This document shows, piece by piece, positions 9,093 to 18,529 of a DNA stretch of 64,000 bases. Numbering within the stretch: position 1 is the first letter of the stretch; each line of letters opens with the position of its first letter. The notes beneath the pieces are model-generated. The model was given only the letters and a program-made list of their open reading frames with translations, was not told the origin of the DNA and did not search any database. The translations under genes and the position numbers were made by a program. The stretch covers positions 62,001-126,000 of the forward strand of contig CBDCLS010000004.1 in the NCBI GenBank assembly GCA_965218775.1, in the 5' to 3' direction. This DNA comes from CAUZIZ01 sp965218775 (GTDB lineage Bacteria > Acidobacteriota > UBA6911 > RPQK01 > JAJDTT01).

Positions 9093-9338
9093 GTGAGGGT
9101 TCAGGGCGGCTTTGTTGCAGTATTGTTCCAAGACCCGGACCTAGCAGCTCTAAAGAACTCTCTCGGACCGAGGCAAAGGAACGAGCCCTCTACCAGGGAG
9201 GAATGGGATTTCTCAGAGCTTCGCATTCCGAGCCAAACCCATCCCGGCAAGGTCGATGTCTCGACGGTCGTCACCCAACTGGGAGTACCCGGATTCCGTT
9301 TCCGCTTCTGGTTCGTGCGGAGGGAGCACAAAGAATAA
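9093..9338 (+). CDS. Short ORF of unknown function, possible fragment
   Basis: An 81-residue frame starting at GTG and ending in RFRFWFVRREHKE. No recognised domain, weak start and no clear ribosome site. It lies between a dead isomerase and a dispersed repeat, so it may be the 3' end of a lost gene, not a functional protein. Confidence 0.2.
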   Translation: MRVQGGFVAVLFQDPDLAALKNSLGPRQRNEPSTREEWDFSELRIPSQTHPGKVDVSTVVTQLGVPGFRFRFWFVRREHKE

Positions 9339-9345
9339 GCCACAG

Positions 9346-9424
9346 CTGTGATAGCCGACACCCGATCTTGCAGACAGCGTCCGATTTGATCGCAATCGAA
9401 GGGCGGCTTCGTCCCGCCGCCAGG
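9346..9424 (+). repeat. Dispersed repeat R1, copy B (5' module)
   Basis: Begins CTGTGATAGCCGACACCCGA and continues CAGACAGCGTCCGATTTGAT then GGGCGGCTTCG, matching copies A, C and D. The 3' module is degenerate here. Confidence 0.7.
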
Positions 9425-9538
9425 TTTTTCGGGGTGACTCGCAAGAAAGTTTCCGGATCTGAAACGGAGCAAAAAAGATAAGAATGAAGTTTGACTTTCC
9501 GAAGGCAGCGCTAGCTCTTAGGAACGCGTAGGACTATC

Positions 9539-9576
9539 TAGGGTACCGACCAGATCGGTGTAAAAATGTACGCTAA
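9539..9576 (+). repeat. 38-bp repeat R2, copy 1
   Basis: AGGGTACCGACCAGATCGG followed by TGTAAAAATGTACGCTAAG. It is identical over 38 bp to 11578-11615 and similar to 47328-47366. Read on the minus strand it could encode a short LamG-like strand (VHFYTDLVGTL). Left flanks differ in all copies, so it has a sharp boundary. Confidence 0.7.
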
Positions 9577-9975
9577 GGTAGGCTGAGTTACCGGATCAGC
9601 TTCCGGTCGAGGATGTACTGTCCGTAGAGGACGACGTTGTCCCACTCAATGGGGCTGACGTGCTTCAGGAAAGAGACATCCACCTCATTTCAGCCCCTTT
9701 TCGGTCACTTCATCCCTTTTCCTCATCCCTTCTCCTAGGACTCCATCTAAAAGGAAACTCCTATTCACGGGAAAATGGAAAAGGACGATTTACCCACTTC
9801 ATCTATCATCAAGTGCCCGCCGCCGTTTCGCTCCGGACAAACCGGCTGCGCCGGTTCGGGCCCCCTTGGACGACGATCAATGCAATAAAATTGGTCCCCG
9901 TGATGAAACCATTCTTTTGCAAATTCGGGCCCTACGGTCGCTAGTACCTTTTGGGCATTGGAATATACCCAATGT
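9577..9975. other. Interval without a gene
   Basis: Nothing convincing is seen. The sequence is pyrimidine-rich near 9680-9740 and holds no good ribosome site. It lies downstream of the minus-strand dsb pair; no strong terminator hairpin was spotted. Confidence 0.3.
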
Positions 9976-10629
9976 TCATTCGGGATACTGCTCCCGGATT
10001 TCAGCCTTGATCAGTTCTGCCAGGGGCCGGGGCCCGAAGGGCTCGAGCGGTTTCCCGTTGACGAAGAAGCCTGGCGTCTTGCGCACGCCCAGCGCCTCGG
10101 CGTCGGCCAGATCCTGCTCGAGAACGGCTGCGATGCGCGGATCCCTCATATCCACTTTCACGCGCTCGACGTCGAGGCCCACCTCGGGCAGCAACGGCCA
10201 GACCTCGCCAAGCAGCACACGGTGGTGCCGAGTCCAGGTGGCCTGTCGCCGATAGAGCAACTCCAAGGTTTCCCAGAATTTCCCCTGCCTCTTCGCCGCT
10301 TCCAGGATGCGGACGACCTCGTCGGCCCCCTCATGGAAGGGGGCATAGCGGATGACGAATTTGATCTGGCCCGGAAAGGCATCCATAGCCTGCTTGACCA
10401 ACGGCGAGAAAGACGCACAAGTCTCGCACGCGGGATCTGTGAATTTGACGATGTAGACCTTGGCATCGTCGCTCCCGAGCGTGGGCGAATGAGGCCGAAC
10501 GAATGTCGAGGCGTGCTCCTGAGCCATGAAGCCGAGTTCTGCTGCCCGCCATGTCTTGTAGTACGAGGCGCCAAGAAAGAAACCCGCGATCAGGACAAGG
10601 CATGTTGCGGCGAACAGGATGCGCTTCAT
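9976..10629 (-). CDS. DsbA-like thioredoxin-fold oxidoreductase
   Basis: A 217-residue protein with an N-terminal membrane anchor or signal (about residues 4-24) and a thioredoxin-fold domain carrying active site C68-E-T-C71, followed by helical insertion and the conserved cis-Pro region VRKTPGFFVNGKPL. This fits the DsbA/Thioredoxin_4 group that oxidises or isomerises disulfides outside the cytoplasm. Its start overlaps the dsbB stop by four bases (ATGA), so the two are coupled. The DsbB partner would reoxidise it. The gene looks intact. Confidence 0.85.
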   Translation of the reverse strand: MKRILFAATCLVLIAGFFLGASYYKTWRAAELGFMAQEHASTFVRPHSPTLGSDDAKVYIVKFTDPACETCASFSPLVKQAMDAFPGQIKFVIRYAPFHEGADEVVRILEAAKRQGKFWETLELLYRRQATWTRHHRVLLGEVWPLLPEVGLDVERVKVDMRDPRIAAVLEQDLADAEALGVRKTPGFFVNGKPLEPFGPRPLAELIKAEIREQYPE

Positions 10630-11111
10630 TCGAGACTCCTCCTCTTCAGGGCGATCAGGATGGACATCAGCGCGGTGAACGAGATCAGCGAAAGGAACGG
10701 GATCGACAGGAAACCGAACAGTTCCAGGTACTCCTCAGTGCATGATACACCCTTGCCGCAGGGCTGCATGCTGGCCGGAACCCACTTCGCATAGAGCAGG
10801 CAGTGGTACGCAGCCAGTAGCCAGCCAGCGGCCGTCAATGGCAAGGCGTATTTGACGACATGCCGATCGAGCGGAAAGAGTCCACGCGCGAGGATGATGA
10901 CCAGCGGGAACAGACATATCCGCTGGTACCAACACAGAACACATGGAGCGAACTCCATGACATAGCTGAAGAACAGACTGCCCAGGGTCGATGCGGAAGC
11001 AATGAGCCAGCCAAAAAAGAGGAGGGTCCAGTCCGGATCGAGCCCCCATATGGAAGACGTGTGGACATCTCCGTCCGGCAGCTCGGACAAAGGTCGCTCT
11101 GGGTCAGTCAT
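10626..11111 (-). CDS. dsbB: DsbB-family disulfide bond formation membrane protein
   Basis: A 161-residue protein with four predicted membrane helices. The first periplasm-facing pair C57-V-L-C60 is in the classic FAPCVLCWYQR context, and a second pair is C118 and C124 in QPCGKGVSC. DsbB enzymes pass electrons from DsbA to quinone. It lies directly upstream of the DsbA-like gene with a 4-base overlap, forming a two-gene operon. The short loop between the second pair resembles the BdbC-type subgroup. A second in-frame ATG-like region upstream is too short to matter. Confidence 0.88.
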   Translation of the reverse strand: MTDPERPLSELPDGDVHTSSIWGLDPDWTLLFFGWLIASASTLGSLFFSYVMEFAPCVLCWYQRICLFPLVIILARGLFPLDRHVVKYALPLTAAGWLLAAYHCLLYAKWVPASMQPCGKGVSCTEEYLELFGFLSIPFLSLISFTALMSILIALKRRSLE

Positions 11112-11297
11112 CGGTGTCTGCGAATCCGCTCATCGTTTCCTCTCGATTTGCTTAGCGAGGGTATACCCCAAAGGCGCTTAGCCACAGTTCGGCTGGACCG
11201 TGGCCATGCTGTTCGTGTTGCCTCCGGTACCGCCGATACCCCACCACCGATTGATCAATGACGATCAGCACGGGGCGGGCACAATACCGGGCCCTGC

Positions 11298-11620
11298 TTA
11301 GCACATAGGGCCAGCGGGGATTCTACCTGAAAGATACTCGATGGGTGGCCTTTTGCCCAGCCCTGGACCGGCTATAGTTGGCGTATAAACGGGCCCGCTC
11401 AAAGCTTCAAAATCTTCACTCGGCGATAATTCGCGCCGGTGCGCTGCACTTCGAGCCAGATGAATACCGGGAACTCCGGGTTCAAACGGGACGCCCAGTT
11501 CCGCCTGCCCGCAGGAGACGGCAAAGGTGGAGCCGTCGACCCGGCAGACCACGTCGTACCATTCGCCTGCCCGTATCAGGGTACCGACCAGATCGGTGTA
11601 AAAATGTACGCTAAGCGATT
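11298..11620 (-). pseudogene. Possible LamG/ConA-like domain gene remnant
   Basis: The minus-strand frame reads VHFYTDLVGTLIRAGEWYDV and then VCRVDGSTFAVSCGQAELG, which has the strand and loop pattern of a laminin-G/concanavalin-like domain, and ends PIEYLSGRI. The upstream portion is absent: the 5' boundary coincides with the 38-bp repeat R2. This is the C-terminal piece of a larger secreted protein; the family call is tentative. Confidence 0.4.
11578..11615 (+). repeat. 38-bp repeat R2, copy 2
   Basis: Identical to copy 1 across AGGGTACCGACCAGATCGG and TGTAAAAATGTACGCTAAG. Here it is in frame with the LamG-like remnant on the minus strand, so R2 may derive from that gene family or have inserted into it. 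Confidence 0.7.
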
Positions 11621-11758
11621 GCGGGGACCCTAGGTTCTCACTGCCCGTGGTCTCGCCCTCGTGTAGAAGTCCCAATCCCTTCTTGAGGCTGTTACGAGTG
11701 TACACTCGCGGCCAAGATGAGGAGAAGGAAATACACTCGCAAGCAGCTCGCTGAAAAG

Positions 11759-12557
11759 GGTGCTGTCAAATTAGCGGTTGAAAGCCACTAATCGGGCCAA
11801 AAACACGTTCCAATTCGCTCAACTCAGCGAACACACGTCGCCTCTCTCCAGTCAGCAAATGCCCTGTCACGAAGTAATCGATGGTGAACTGCTTGGAGAT
11901 GTTGCCGGCCCACTCGAAATAGATTCTGGATCGGAGCATGGACGGCGAGAAATCGCTGAGCCTGTGACATTGACTTGAAGCGCCGCATCTGACGCTTCTG
12001 CTCCCGGGTGTGTTGATGCGAGACCTCGGCCCGGTTGTTCTCGTATTGACCCGTTCGATGCTCGACCGAGGGGAAGACCTCACGATGGGCAGCGGAATAG
12101 CTCCGGAGTTTATCGGTGGTCAGCTTCCAAGGAACTTGACCTTGGCCCTTCAACACCTTGCGAAAGAAACGCTTAGCCGCCCGCCTGTTTCGTTTCTTCG
12201 TCACCAGTATATCGATCACGTCACCATCCTGATCCACTGCTCGCCAAAGGTAATGCAGTTCCCCGTGGAACTTGATGAAGACTTCGTCCACGAACCAGTT
12301 ATCGCCAAGTCGGCCTCTTTTCCGTTGCAGAGACCGGGCAAAGGTTGGGCCGAACTTGCGGCACCAGTATCGAATCGCCTCGTAGCAAACAGTGACGCCA
12401 CCCTCCGCAAGTAAGTCTTCCACGTCTCGTAAGCTCAAGGTGAATCGATGGTATAACCAGAGTGCGTGACTGATGATCTCGGGCGGGAAGCGATGGCCTC
12501 GATAGAGTGAATTCATCCGCCAATTGTTGACGACGGCTGCTTAATTTGACAATGCGC
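11759..12557 (-). mobile_element. IS6-family (IS26-like) element
   Basis: About 0.8 kb with related ends: GCTGTCAAATTAGCG on the left and, on the right, the reverse complement of GCATTGTCAAATTA. One transposase gene fills it, as is usual for IS6. No 8-bp target duplication is visible in the flanks, which is common for this family because of cointegrate formation and recombination. Confidence 0.8.
11824..12516 (-). CDS. IS6-family transposase
   Basis: 230 residues, normal for IS6/IS26. The N-terminal RGHRFPPEIISHALWLYHRF and LSLRDVEDLLAEGGVTV segments are the family helix-turn-helix. The DDE triad is visible as WFVDEVFIKFHG, LTTDKLRSY and NRAEVSHQHTREQKRQ. The frame is intact, so the element may still be active. 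Confidence 0.92.
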   Translation of the reverse strand: MNSLYRGHRFPPEIISHALWLYHRFTLSLRDVEDLLAEGGVTVCYEAIRYWCRKFGPTFARSLQRKRGRLGDNWFVDEVFIKFHGELHYLWRAVDQDGDVIDILVTKKRNRRAAKRFFRKVLKGQGQVPWKLTTDKLRSYSAAHREVFPSVEHRTGQYENNRAEVSHQHTREQKRQMRRFKSMSQAQRFLAVHAPIQNLFRVGRQHLQAVHHRLLRDRAFADWREATCVR

Positions 12558-12615
12558 TCATTTCTCCCCCAACCCACCTCATTTCATCCTCTTTTGGCCT
12601 GATTCCACCCTTGTC

Positions 12616-12828
12616 CTAGAATCGAACCAAGCACCAAATTCCTATTAATTTTGTCAGGACGACCGGTACGCCGGGTAGCACTCCCCCGCTTTCGTCGACT
12701 ATCCGGCCGGTGATGGCGCCCGTCGTAACCTGAGCGAGGGCAGAACCGCTCGCCTGGCTTGAAGCGATCACACACCACTCGGAGAGATCGAGCCCCTCCC
12801 GCAGAGATGAAGTGATCGGCCTGTTCAA
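12616..12828 (-). pseudogene. N-terminal fragment of an Oar-like TonB-dependent receptor
   Basis: The minus frame contains AQVTTGAITGRIVDESGGVL and PGVPVVLT, the start of a carboxypeptidase-regulatory domain that opens Oar-like receptors. It then breaks off into unrelated sequence after about 20 residues of the domain. A complete receptor of this kind is about 1000 residues (compare the intact one at 52237-55485). Confidence 0.6.
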
Positions 12829-13041
12829 GAAAGGGCGGCAGGTATACGAGGAGATAGCAGCAGACTGACCTCTCCTCCAGGCAGGCGAACAGTTGGCGAT
12901 TGTCCCGCTTGCCTTTCAACCACGGAGGGGGCTTGAATGGTGCTTTCGGTGACTCTCGCCTGATTTTCTCACCGTCTCGTTCTCAACCCGAGAGCGAGGC
13001 GCAGAATGGCTCATCTGGGGCCCGCCGGCTGCGTCGAAGCG

Positions 13042-14172
13042 TCAGTGTACCTGAGGTGGTGGTCCCTCAGCAGGATCCGTGCTCATTCCTCCCCAGTTGT
13101 CGGACCGGTGTTTGATGGTCTCCAGCCAGCGAGCATCCCGTTCTTGCCGGCTCAGCTGCCCATCCGGATCAGGCAGCGTCAGGGTATAGGAGTAGAGCTT
13201 GGCCTGTCTCAGGTAAAACCGGGCACTAATGCCGCCCCGGTGGGCATCTCGCAGCTGGTAGGGTGAGCGGTCCCCTTTCCAGCGAACCCTCTGGTTCTTT
13301 CCGTTCGATCTGATCGGAATCGAGTCGGTGCGGCGAAAGCCCTCGATGGCGTCTCCGAATGGAGTCACCAGCTCGACTTCGATCAGGCCGCCCTCCGCAT
13401 CTGCGTTGACGAAGATCTCCTGAGGTGGGCCCCAGGGCTTGGAAAGAAGCCATCCCTCACGCCCCCCGGCGTTCAGAGAAACCCAATGGTCCTCCGGCAT
13501 CCGAGCCAACATACAGGAGGCCACTTCCCGAACCCCTTGCTCCGGGTCATGGTGTCCCATCCAGTCCCACCAGTTGTGGCTCCATTTCAGAGCCGTGTAG
13601 TAGATCCAGGTCTCGCCCCTGACGACGACAGGATGGAGACCTACGTAGATGGCTCCTTGATCCGGATCCCCCGGCTTGCCGATAGGCACGATAGGGGACC
13701 GATCCGCAGGCCGATGCCAGCTCTGGCCGTCACGGCTGTAGGCCAGCTGGACTTCCTCCTGCCCCATCTTGTCTTCAGGATATCCCTCCGATTTGTGATG
13801 GCTGCCGTAGGCCTCGCTGACGGGATGTGCGTAGAGGACGTTCAAGGCTCCCAGATAGAGGTCCTCGTAGCGAAAGGGTGCCATGTAATAGGCGTTGGTT
13901 CGGACCGTCTTGGGATCGTGCTCGTCGCCGGGAACGAGGACTCGGCCCCGGTCCTTCCAATTCACCAGGTCGTAGCTCTCGTACTGTGAGACGTCTCTCG
14001 GGGTGTTGGGTACGCGGCGGGTGAGGAGGACGTACTTGCGGTGATCCGGATCGTAGAAGAACCCCCAGGGAATGTCGCTCACTCCCCGCAGAACGGGGTT
14101 CACGTGCCGGGGCCGCTCCCAGACCAGCCCGTCATGGGAGTAGGCCAGGCTCAGTGGAACATGAAACGGCTG
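13042..14172 (-). CDS. GH43/GH32-like five-bladed propeller protein, truncated at the N-terminus
   Basis: About 375 residues remain, with repeated blade motifs such as AYSHDGLVWERPRHVN, YESYDLVNWKDRG and AYSRDGQSWHRPADRS. These are typical of the glycosidase-type five-bladed propeller superfamily found in bacterial polysaccharide-degradation clusters. Trp and His residues are frequent (HNWWDWMGHH). The 5' end is replaced by a dispersed-repeat copy: the first residues of the open frame (MYGQIEAITDQ) come from the repeat, so the signal peptide and first blade are missing. The gene is probably inactive. Confidence 0.6.
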   Translation of the reverse strand, partial: QPFHVPLSLAYSHDGLVWERPRHVNPVLRGVSDIPWGFFYDPDHRKYVLLTRRVPNTPRDVSQYESYDLVNWKDRGRVLVPGDEHDPKTVRTNAYYMAPFRYEDLYLGALNVLYAHPVSEAYGSHHKSEGYPEDKMGQEEVQLAYSRDGQSWHRPADRSPIVPIGKPGDPDQGAIYVGLHPVVVRGETWIYYTALKWSHNWWDWMGHHDPEQGVREVASCMLARMPEDHWVSLNAGGREGWLLSKPWGPPQEIFVNADAEGGLIEVELVTPFGDAIEGFRRTDSIPIRSNGKNQRVRWKGDRSPYQLRDAHRGGISARFYLRQAKLYSYTLTLPDPDGQLSRQERDARWLETIKHRSDNWGGMSTDPAEGPPPQVH

Positions 14173-14235
14173 ATCTGTAATAGCCTCGATCTGACCGTAC
14201 AAACAGTGTCAGAGTAGATCCCTCCCGAACGGCCT
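14171..14235 (+). repeat. Dispersed repeat R1, copy F (subtype 2, 5' module)
   Basis: TGATCTGTAATAGCC, then GATCTGACCGTACAAACAG, GTCAGAGTAGATC and GAACGGCC. It closely matches 51570-51632 and has the same overall plan as the subtype-1 copies. It truncates the propeller gene on the minus strand. Confidence 0.75.
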
Positions 14236-14279
14236 CGTCATCAACGGGCCGCCATGTGCCTGGCTTTGTTATGTGGCTC

Positions 14280-15407
14280 TCAATCAGCTTTACCTTCTTC
14301 CACATCCTCTACAATCACAACATCGTTGCGTCGAAGATCTGCTCTTTCCAGTCGCTCAGAGCGCCCATTTCGCTGCCGAACCACTCCTCGTAGCTGTATG
14401 GGGTATGTCTGCAGGCCCCTCGCTCCAAAGTCGGGATGACTCTGCACTTGTAGATGCAGGTGAGGTTGACTCGTGTTGCCGGAGTTACCGCACCGGGCAA
14501 TGGCTTGCCCGCTTTGCACTTCCTGGCCAGGGCTAACTGTGATACTCCCCTGCATTAGGTGGGCCATGACGACGTATCGATTTTCATCGATTTCGATGAC
14601 TACGTGGTTGCCGACGATCTGCTCCAAATCGGTCTTCCCAACTTCCATGTCGGGACGGTCATTCAATACCTTGATCACAAGCCCATCCTCGGGAGCATTG
14701 AGCGTTTGACCAAATGCAGGATGAGCCTCTAATTCCTTTACAGCTCCCCTCATGATTCCCGCTCCAGCTGGCTTCAAGATGTCAAGAGCATACCGTTGCG
14801 AAACCAATGGGAAATGATGGTTGGTGAGCGCGCTCTTTCCTCCATGAAATACATACCAAGTGCCTCGAAAGGGAGGATTCAGCACGACGGTGTCAGCCGC
14901 TGGAGTGGGCCATAGAACTCGGCCCAACTCGACAACCAAGAAGAACGACGCGATAACAAAAAAAAGGTTCGTCGAAAGCCGAATTCTCTGCTTCGGGACG
15001 AGGGCCAGTATCATCAGAACGCCTACGCATGCCCACAGTGTGAAACGGATCTGCAGCAGTTCTGCTGCCTCGAACTGGATGGGGACAATAGCGAGATGAA
15101 GAGCGTAGGCCAACAATAACCAGAACACCCACTGGTTGAGGCCCTGTAGGAGGTATCGGCGGCTTCTCCGCTGAAAGGGACGACGGATGAAGTGCCAAGC
15201 AAGCTGTTTGCGAAAAAGCCCCCAGAGGCGGACGGACAAGAGGATGGGCACGGAGGCTAGGGGGAGCACAAAGAGGAAATTATGAATCAGCCCGGTGAAG
15301 TATGCGGCAACACCAACAAGCAAGGTGAGCGTCAAACCAAGTACGTGGAATGTAGTTGAAAGCGTAGTGACAAGGGTTCTTTGAGTCTTTGCCTCGTCCC
15401 GTCCCAT
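14280..15407 (-). CDS. Membrane-anchored M23-family metallopeptidase
   Basis: 375 residues. The N-terminal half has about five hydrophobic helices (near residues 20-60 and 95-165). The C-terminal half is an M23 (LytM/peptidoglycan endopeptidase-like) fold: the first zinc ligands are probably in NHHFP with RYALDI, the core strand is NHVVIEIDENRYVVMAHL, and the final HxH is in SQPHLHLQVQ. It probably acts on cell wall peptides outside the membrane, although membrane-fused M23 proteins can also bind without cutting. The frame is intact to its own stop. Confidence 0.75.
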   Translation of the reverse strand: MGRDEAKTQRTLVTTLSTTFHVLGLTLTLLVGVAAYFTGLIHNFLFVLPLASVPILLSVRLWGLFRKQLAWHFIRRPFQRRSRRYLLQGLNQWVFWLLLAYALHLAIVPIQFEAAELLQIRFTLWACVGVLMILALVPKQRIRLSTNLFFVIASFFLVVELGRVLWPTPAADTVVLNPPFRGTWYVFHGGKSALTNHHFPLVSQRYALDILKPAGAGIMRGAVKELEAHPAFGQTLNAPEDGLVIKVLNDRPDMEVGKTDLEQIVGNHVVIEIDENRYVVMAHLMQGSITVSPGQEVQSGQAIARCGNSGNTSQPHLHLQVQSHPDFGARGLQTYPIQLRGVVRQRNGRSERLERADLRRNDVVIVEDVEEGKAD

Positions 15408-15519
15408 CGTTCCACACCAGCGTGCACACTGGTTACCAGCGGATTAACCCGGTTAGGAGTACTCTGGGTAGCATACTATCCCAGTTACCCGTGGCTCTCG
15501 ATCTGTCCGAAGACCGTAT

Positions 15520-16251
15520 CTAGGAACTCGGGTTTCGTGTTCGCCATAAGTCCCTCGGTGTAATGGCCCATGCGTCAATGTTCGCAAATCTCGCTCTGGA
15601 ATCGTCCAACCACCCGTTAATGCAAATATAAAAGGGATGTCCTTCGGCGGTTAAGGCTGTATCGAGTCCTTCACTTTCGCGAAACCGCTCTTCTACATCC
15701 TGCGGAGACGCAACAGGTGGGAAGAACAAACTGGGGGAAAGGGCCTCATCAGAGATGTAGCCATCCGGCGTCGAAAACGTCGGCGAAAGCAGCAGAAGAC
15801 GGGGGCCTGGATGTCCAGCGTCCAGCCAGCTTTGGATTTCCCGCGCCTCATCGACGGGGATGGCCGTATCGAGAATAGTCGTCACACCGCACGCCAGGTA
15901 GGCGCGCAAATGGAAGCGTTGGAGTTCACGGATGGCATCCAGAGAGTCTCCACGAAAGCCGGCACCCGGAACGGAAGATATGTGAACATGTGCGTCAATT
16001 AATCCGGGCAGCACCGTGAGGCCGCTTGCATCCAGCTTTGTTGCTTCCGGAGCAACGATCATCTGCTGCTCAATTCTTTCGATTCTCCCATCGGAAATGA
16101 GAATCGAGACATCCTCCAGCGGTGAACCGCCCGTCCCATCAATGAGGCGTGCATGTTCAATGAGCAGTTTCTGAGTCGTTGACTCAGAACTACAGCCGAA
16201 AAGGAGAAAACAAGCGAACGTGAAAAAGAAGAGGGTTTGCTTGATTAGCAT
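15520..16251 (-). pseudogene. Amidohydrolase lipoprotein, C-terminal half lost
   Basis: The frame begins with a lipoprotein signal (lipobox LFGC) and the amidohydrolase N-terminal sandwich (LLIEHARLIDGTGGSPLEDV). The metal motif LPGLIDAHVHISS follows, then LACGVTTILDTA. After about 220 residues it runs out in unrelated sequence (WAITPRDLWRTRNPSS). Imidazolonepropionase-like amidohydrolases are usually 400-480 residues, so the later metal ligands (His, His, Asp) are missing. It is a truncated remnant. Confidence 0.7.
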
Positions 16252-16459
16252 TAATTCATCCTCCTTTTGTTGTGACTATAGGCGCATAACTTCATATGTT
16301 TATATGGTTTCCAGATAAACCCACTTCCTGGTTGGATCTTCCAGATAACACGCCGCATTCGATTCCGCCTAAGCTCTTTGAAGTCCATTCATTAGAGTCG
16401 CGGCTGTGATATTGCGGAGTCTTATCTGGTTTCCCCATAATACGCAGCTACATCCTTCA

Positions 16460-16584
16460 TCACAGACTGTCCACCGCACTCTTCACGCCCCGGTCTCCGC
16501 GATTCAAAACGTGGGTGAAGATCATTGTGGTTCGAACATCCTTGTGACCCAGGAGTTCGAAATCGGATTCGTTAAAACCTAACA
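16460..16584 (-). pseudogene. Tyrosine recombinase (integron-integrase-like) C-terminal remnant
   Basis: Reverse-strand translation gives FELLGHKDVRTTMIFTHVLN followed by RGDRGVKSAVDSL and a stop. ELLGH holds the second catalytic His, and the Tyr position of the usual TTMIYTHVLNRG block is Phe here, so the nucleophile is lost. The VLNRGG-like end is typical of integron-type and related integrases. Only about 40 residues remain. Confidence 0.65.
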
Positions 16585-16740
16585 CATTCCCGTGCGGCCT
16601 GCACCAATCGCCTAGTACGGCTCTCAGGGGAAGCGCGACCGAACTGTCCTGGCCGGGTGTGGCAGGTCACTTGGGCGTATGACGCCCTACCTGGAAACTA
16701 ACAGCTCCCTTCGAAGCGCCCGAGATAGAACGTCGGCTCC

Positions 16741-16862
16741 TGGCCGTTTACGGTAGTTCGTGCGACGTTTCCGCGGAAAACTCGAATGTCCGCTTTTAGG
16801 GTGCCGTTCAATTTAGATCAAATCGGACGCTGTCTGTACGATCGTATGCCGACTATCACATC
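16741..16862 (-). repeat. Dispersed repeat R1, copy C (both modules, reverse)
   Basis: Read on the minus strand: TGTGATAGTCGGCATACGAT, GACAGCGTCCGATTTGATC, then GCGGACATTCGAGTTTTCC and GCGGAAACGTCG. It matches copy A in order and spacing. It ends about 110 bp upstream of the PQQ-propeller gene. Confidence 0.75.
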
Positions 16863-16975
16863 TCCTTTAACTCACAGGGACCGCCCTCGTTTCATGCGGT
16901 CCTGTCGAAGTAAGGTGTAGTTTGATATACACTTCTGGAACTCTTGAAAATGCGAGCCCGCCAGGGAGCCGAAGT

Positions 16976-18247
16976 ATGAAATGTAAACAGTTGCTTGCCA
17001 TGGCATCATCCCTGGCACTGACTTTATTTGCGCTTGGCTGCAGTGGCGCGTGGCAACTGTCAGGAGCAGACCAGGGCCTCCCCGACTGGCCGCAGTGGCG
17101 TGGCCCTGACCGGACCGGCATCTCGAAGGAGACAGGGCTACTCAAAGAGTGGCCGGCGGGTGGCCCCCCTGTTCTTTGGTCGGTCGCGAACATCGGCGAA
17201 GGCTACGGTACCGTGGCTATCAAGGGGAATCGGATCTTCGTTCAAGGGACCAAGAACAACGATAGCGTCACCCATTGTCTGAACCGGGCGGACGGGAAGA
17301 CGGTGTGGACAACCGCGCTGGGTTCGAGGCTGGAACACAGTAGGGGGCACGGGCCAAGAGGGACGCCGACTGTTGATGGAGAACGAGTTTACTCGCTGAC
17401 TGAGACTGGGGATCTGGCGTGTCTGAAGACCGCTGACGGCAGCACCCTTTGGCGACGCAATATCCTGGAGGACTTCAAAGGGAAAAACATTTCTTGGCAC
17501 ATCAGCGAGTCACCGCTGGTCGATGGGAACAGGCTGATCGTGACCCCGGGCGGAGAGAAAGCGACTCTGGTGGCTTTGGACAAAATGAGCGGGGAGACCA
17601 TCTGGACGACCGAGGATCTCAGCGATCGGGCTGGATACGCTTCCGGCCTGGTAGCTGACGTTGGTGGTATCCGAACGATCATGACCTTCACCGCCAGTGC
17701 GGCCATTGGTGTTCGCGCCAGCGACGGAAAACTGATGTGGCGATACGAGCCCGTGGCCAATGGCACCGCGAACGTCGCCACACCGATTCTTCACCACAAT
17801 AAGGTGTTCTACAGCTCGAACTACAGGACCGGATGTGCGCTTCTCGAGTTGAGGCCCACGGAAAGTGGCCTGGTCGGCGCAAAGGAAATCTACTTCAGCC
17901 GAGATCTGATGAACCATCATGGTGGGGTGGTTCTGGTGAACGGCTACCTTTATGGTTACCATAACGCCATCCTGACTTGTATGGAATTCGAGACGGGCAA
18001 GGTGATGTGGAAGGACCGAGCTGTCGGTAAAGGCTCGCTGACCTATGCCGATGGGCACCTCTACCTATTGAGTGAAGACAATGTGGTAGGGCTAGCGGAA
18101 GCCACGACTGACGGCTACAAGGAGAAAGCCCGATTCGAGATCCAGGACCAGGGTTGGCCGAGCTGGGCGCATCCAGTGGTGTGTGACGGCAAGCTCTATA
18201 TTCGCAATCAGGCGAAGCTCACCTGTTACAACATCAAAGAAACTTAA
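16976..18247 (+). CDS. PQQ-like beta-propeller lipoprotein
   Basis: 423 residues from the ATG after GGGAGCC. An N-terminal lipoprotein signal has lipobox ALGC near residue 21. The WPQWRGPDRTGIS motif is the standard opening of the PQQ-like outer-membrane propeller family common in Planctomycetes and Acidobacteria. Blade repeats of the type LNRADGKTVWTTALG, LKTADGSTLWRRNI and LDKMSGETIWTTEDL follow. The role is probably scaffolding or substrate binding outside the inner membrane, not PQQ-dependent catalysis. The start at 16976 is preferred over an upstream in-frame ATG because it begins the signal peptide directly. Confidence 0.82.
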   Translation: MKCKQLLAMASSLALTLFALGCSGAWQLSGADQGLPDWPQWRGPDRTGISKETGLLKEWPAGGPPVLWSVANIGEGYGTVAIKGNRIFVQGTKNNDSVTHCLNRADGKTVWTTALGSRLEHSRGHGPRGTPTVDGERVYSLTETGDLACLKTADGSTLWRRNILEDFKGKNISWHISESPLVDGNRLIVTPGGEKATLVALDKMSGETIWTTEDLSDRAGYASGLVADVGGIRTIMTFTASAAIGVRASDGKLMWRYEPVANGTANVATPILHHNKVFYSSNYRTGCALLELRPTESGLVGAKEIYFSRDLMNHHGGVVLVNGYLYGYHNAILTCMEFETGKVMWKDRAVGKGSLTYADGHLYLLSEDNVVGLAEATTDGYKEKARFEIQDQGWPSWAHPVVCDGKLYIRNQAKLTCYNIKET

Positions 18248-18529
18248 GTAGCACTCGTCATGGACCTGCAGTAACGAATGGACAAGGATGGCCGGCAAGC
18301 CGTGGGGGCAACTCTCCCGACACCAATGAATTCTTGATGCGCGTCCCCATGCCCGGCGCGGCCCGAATGACGGTATCGGTTCATTCTGTGGTCTGAAATC
18401 TCAATCGCAGGATCTTGTCATCCTTCGAGGATGGAGAAGTCGGCAAGCCACAGCTCGACTCCACACGAATACGCTCGGCACCTTGAATCAGAACAGCAGT
18501 GGTAGAATCGACGGCACAGGAGCGTCAGG

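Noticed and set aside
11759..12557. 8-bp target duplication for the IS6 element
   Set aside because: The 8 bases on either side of the ends do not match.
14315..14500. Frameshift at the C-terminus of the M23 peptidase
   Set aside because: The main frame keeps the HLHLQV motif and an Arg-rich end typical of such proteins; the alternative frame lacks them.
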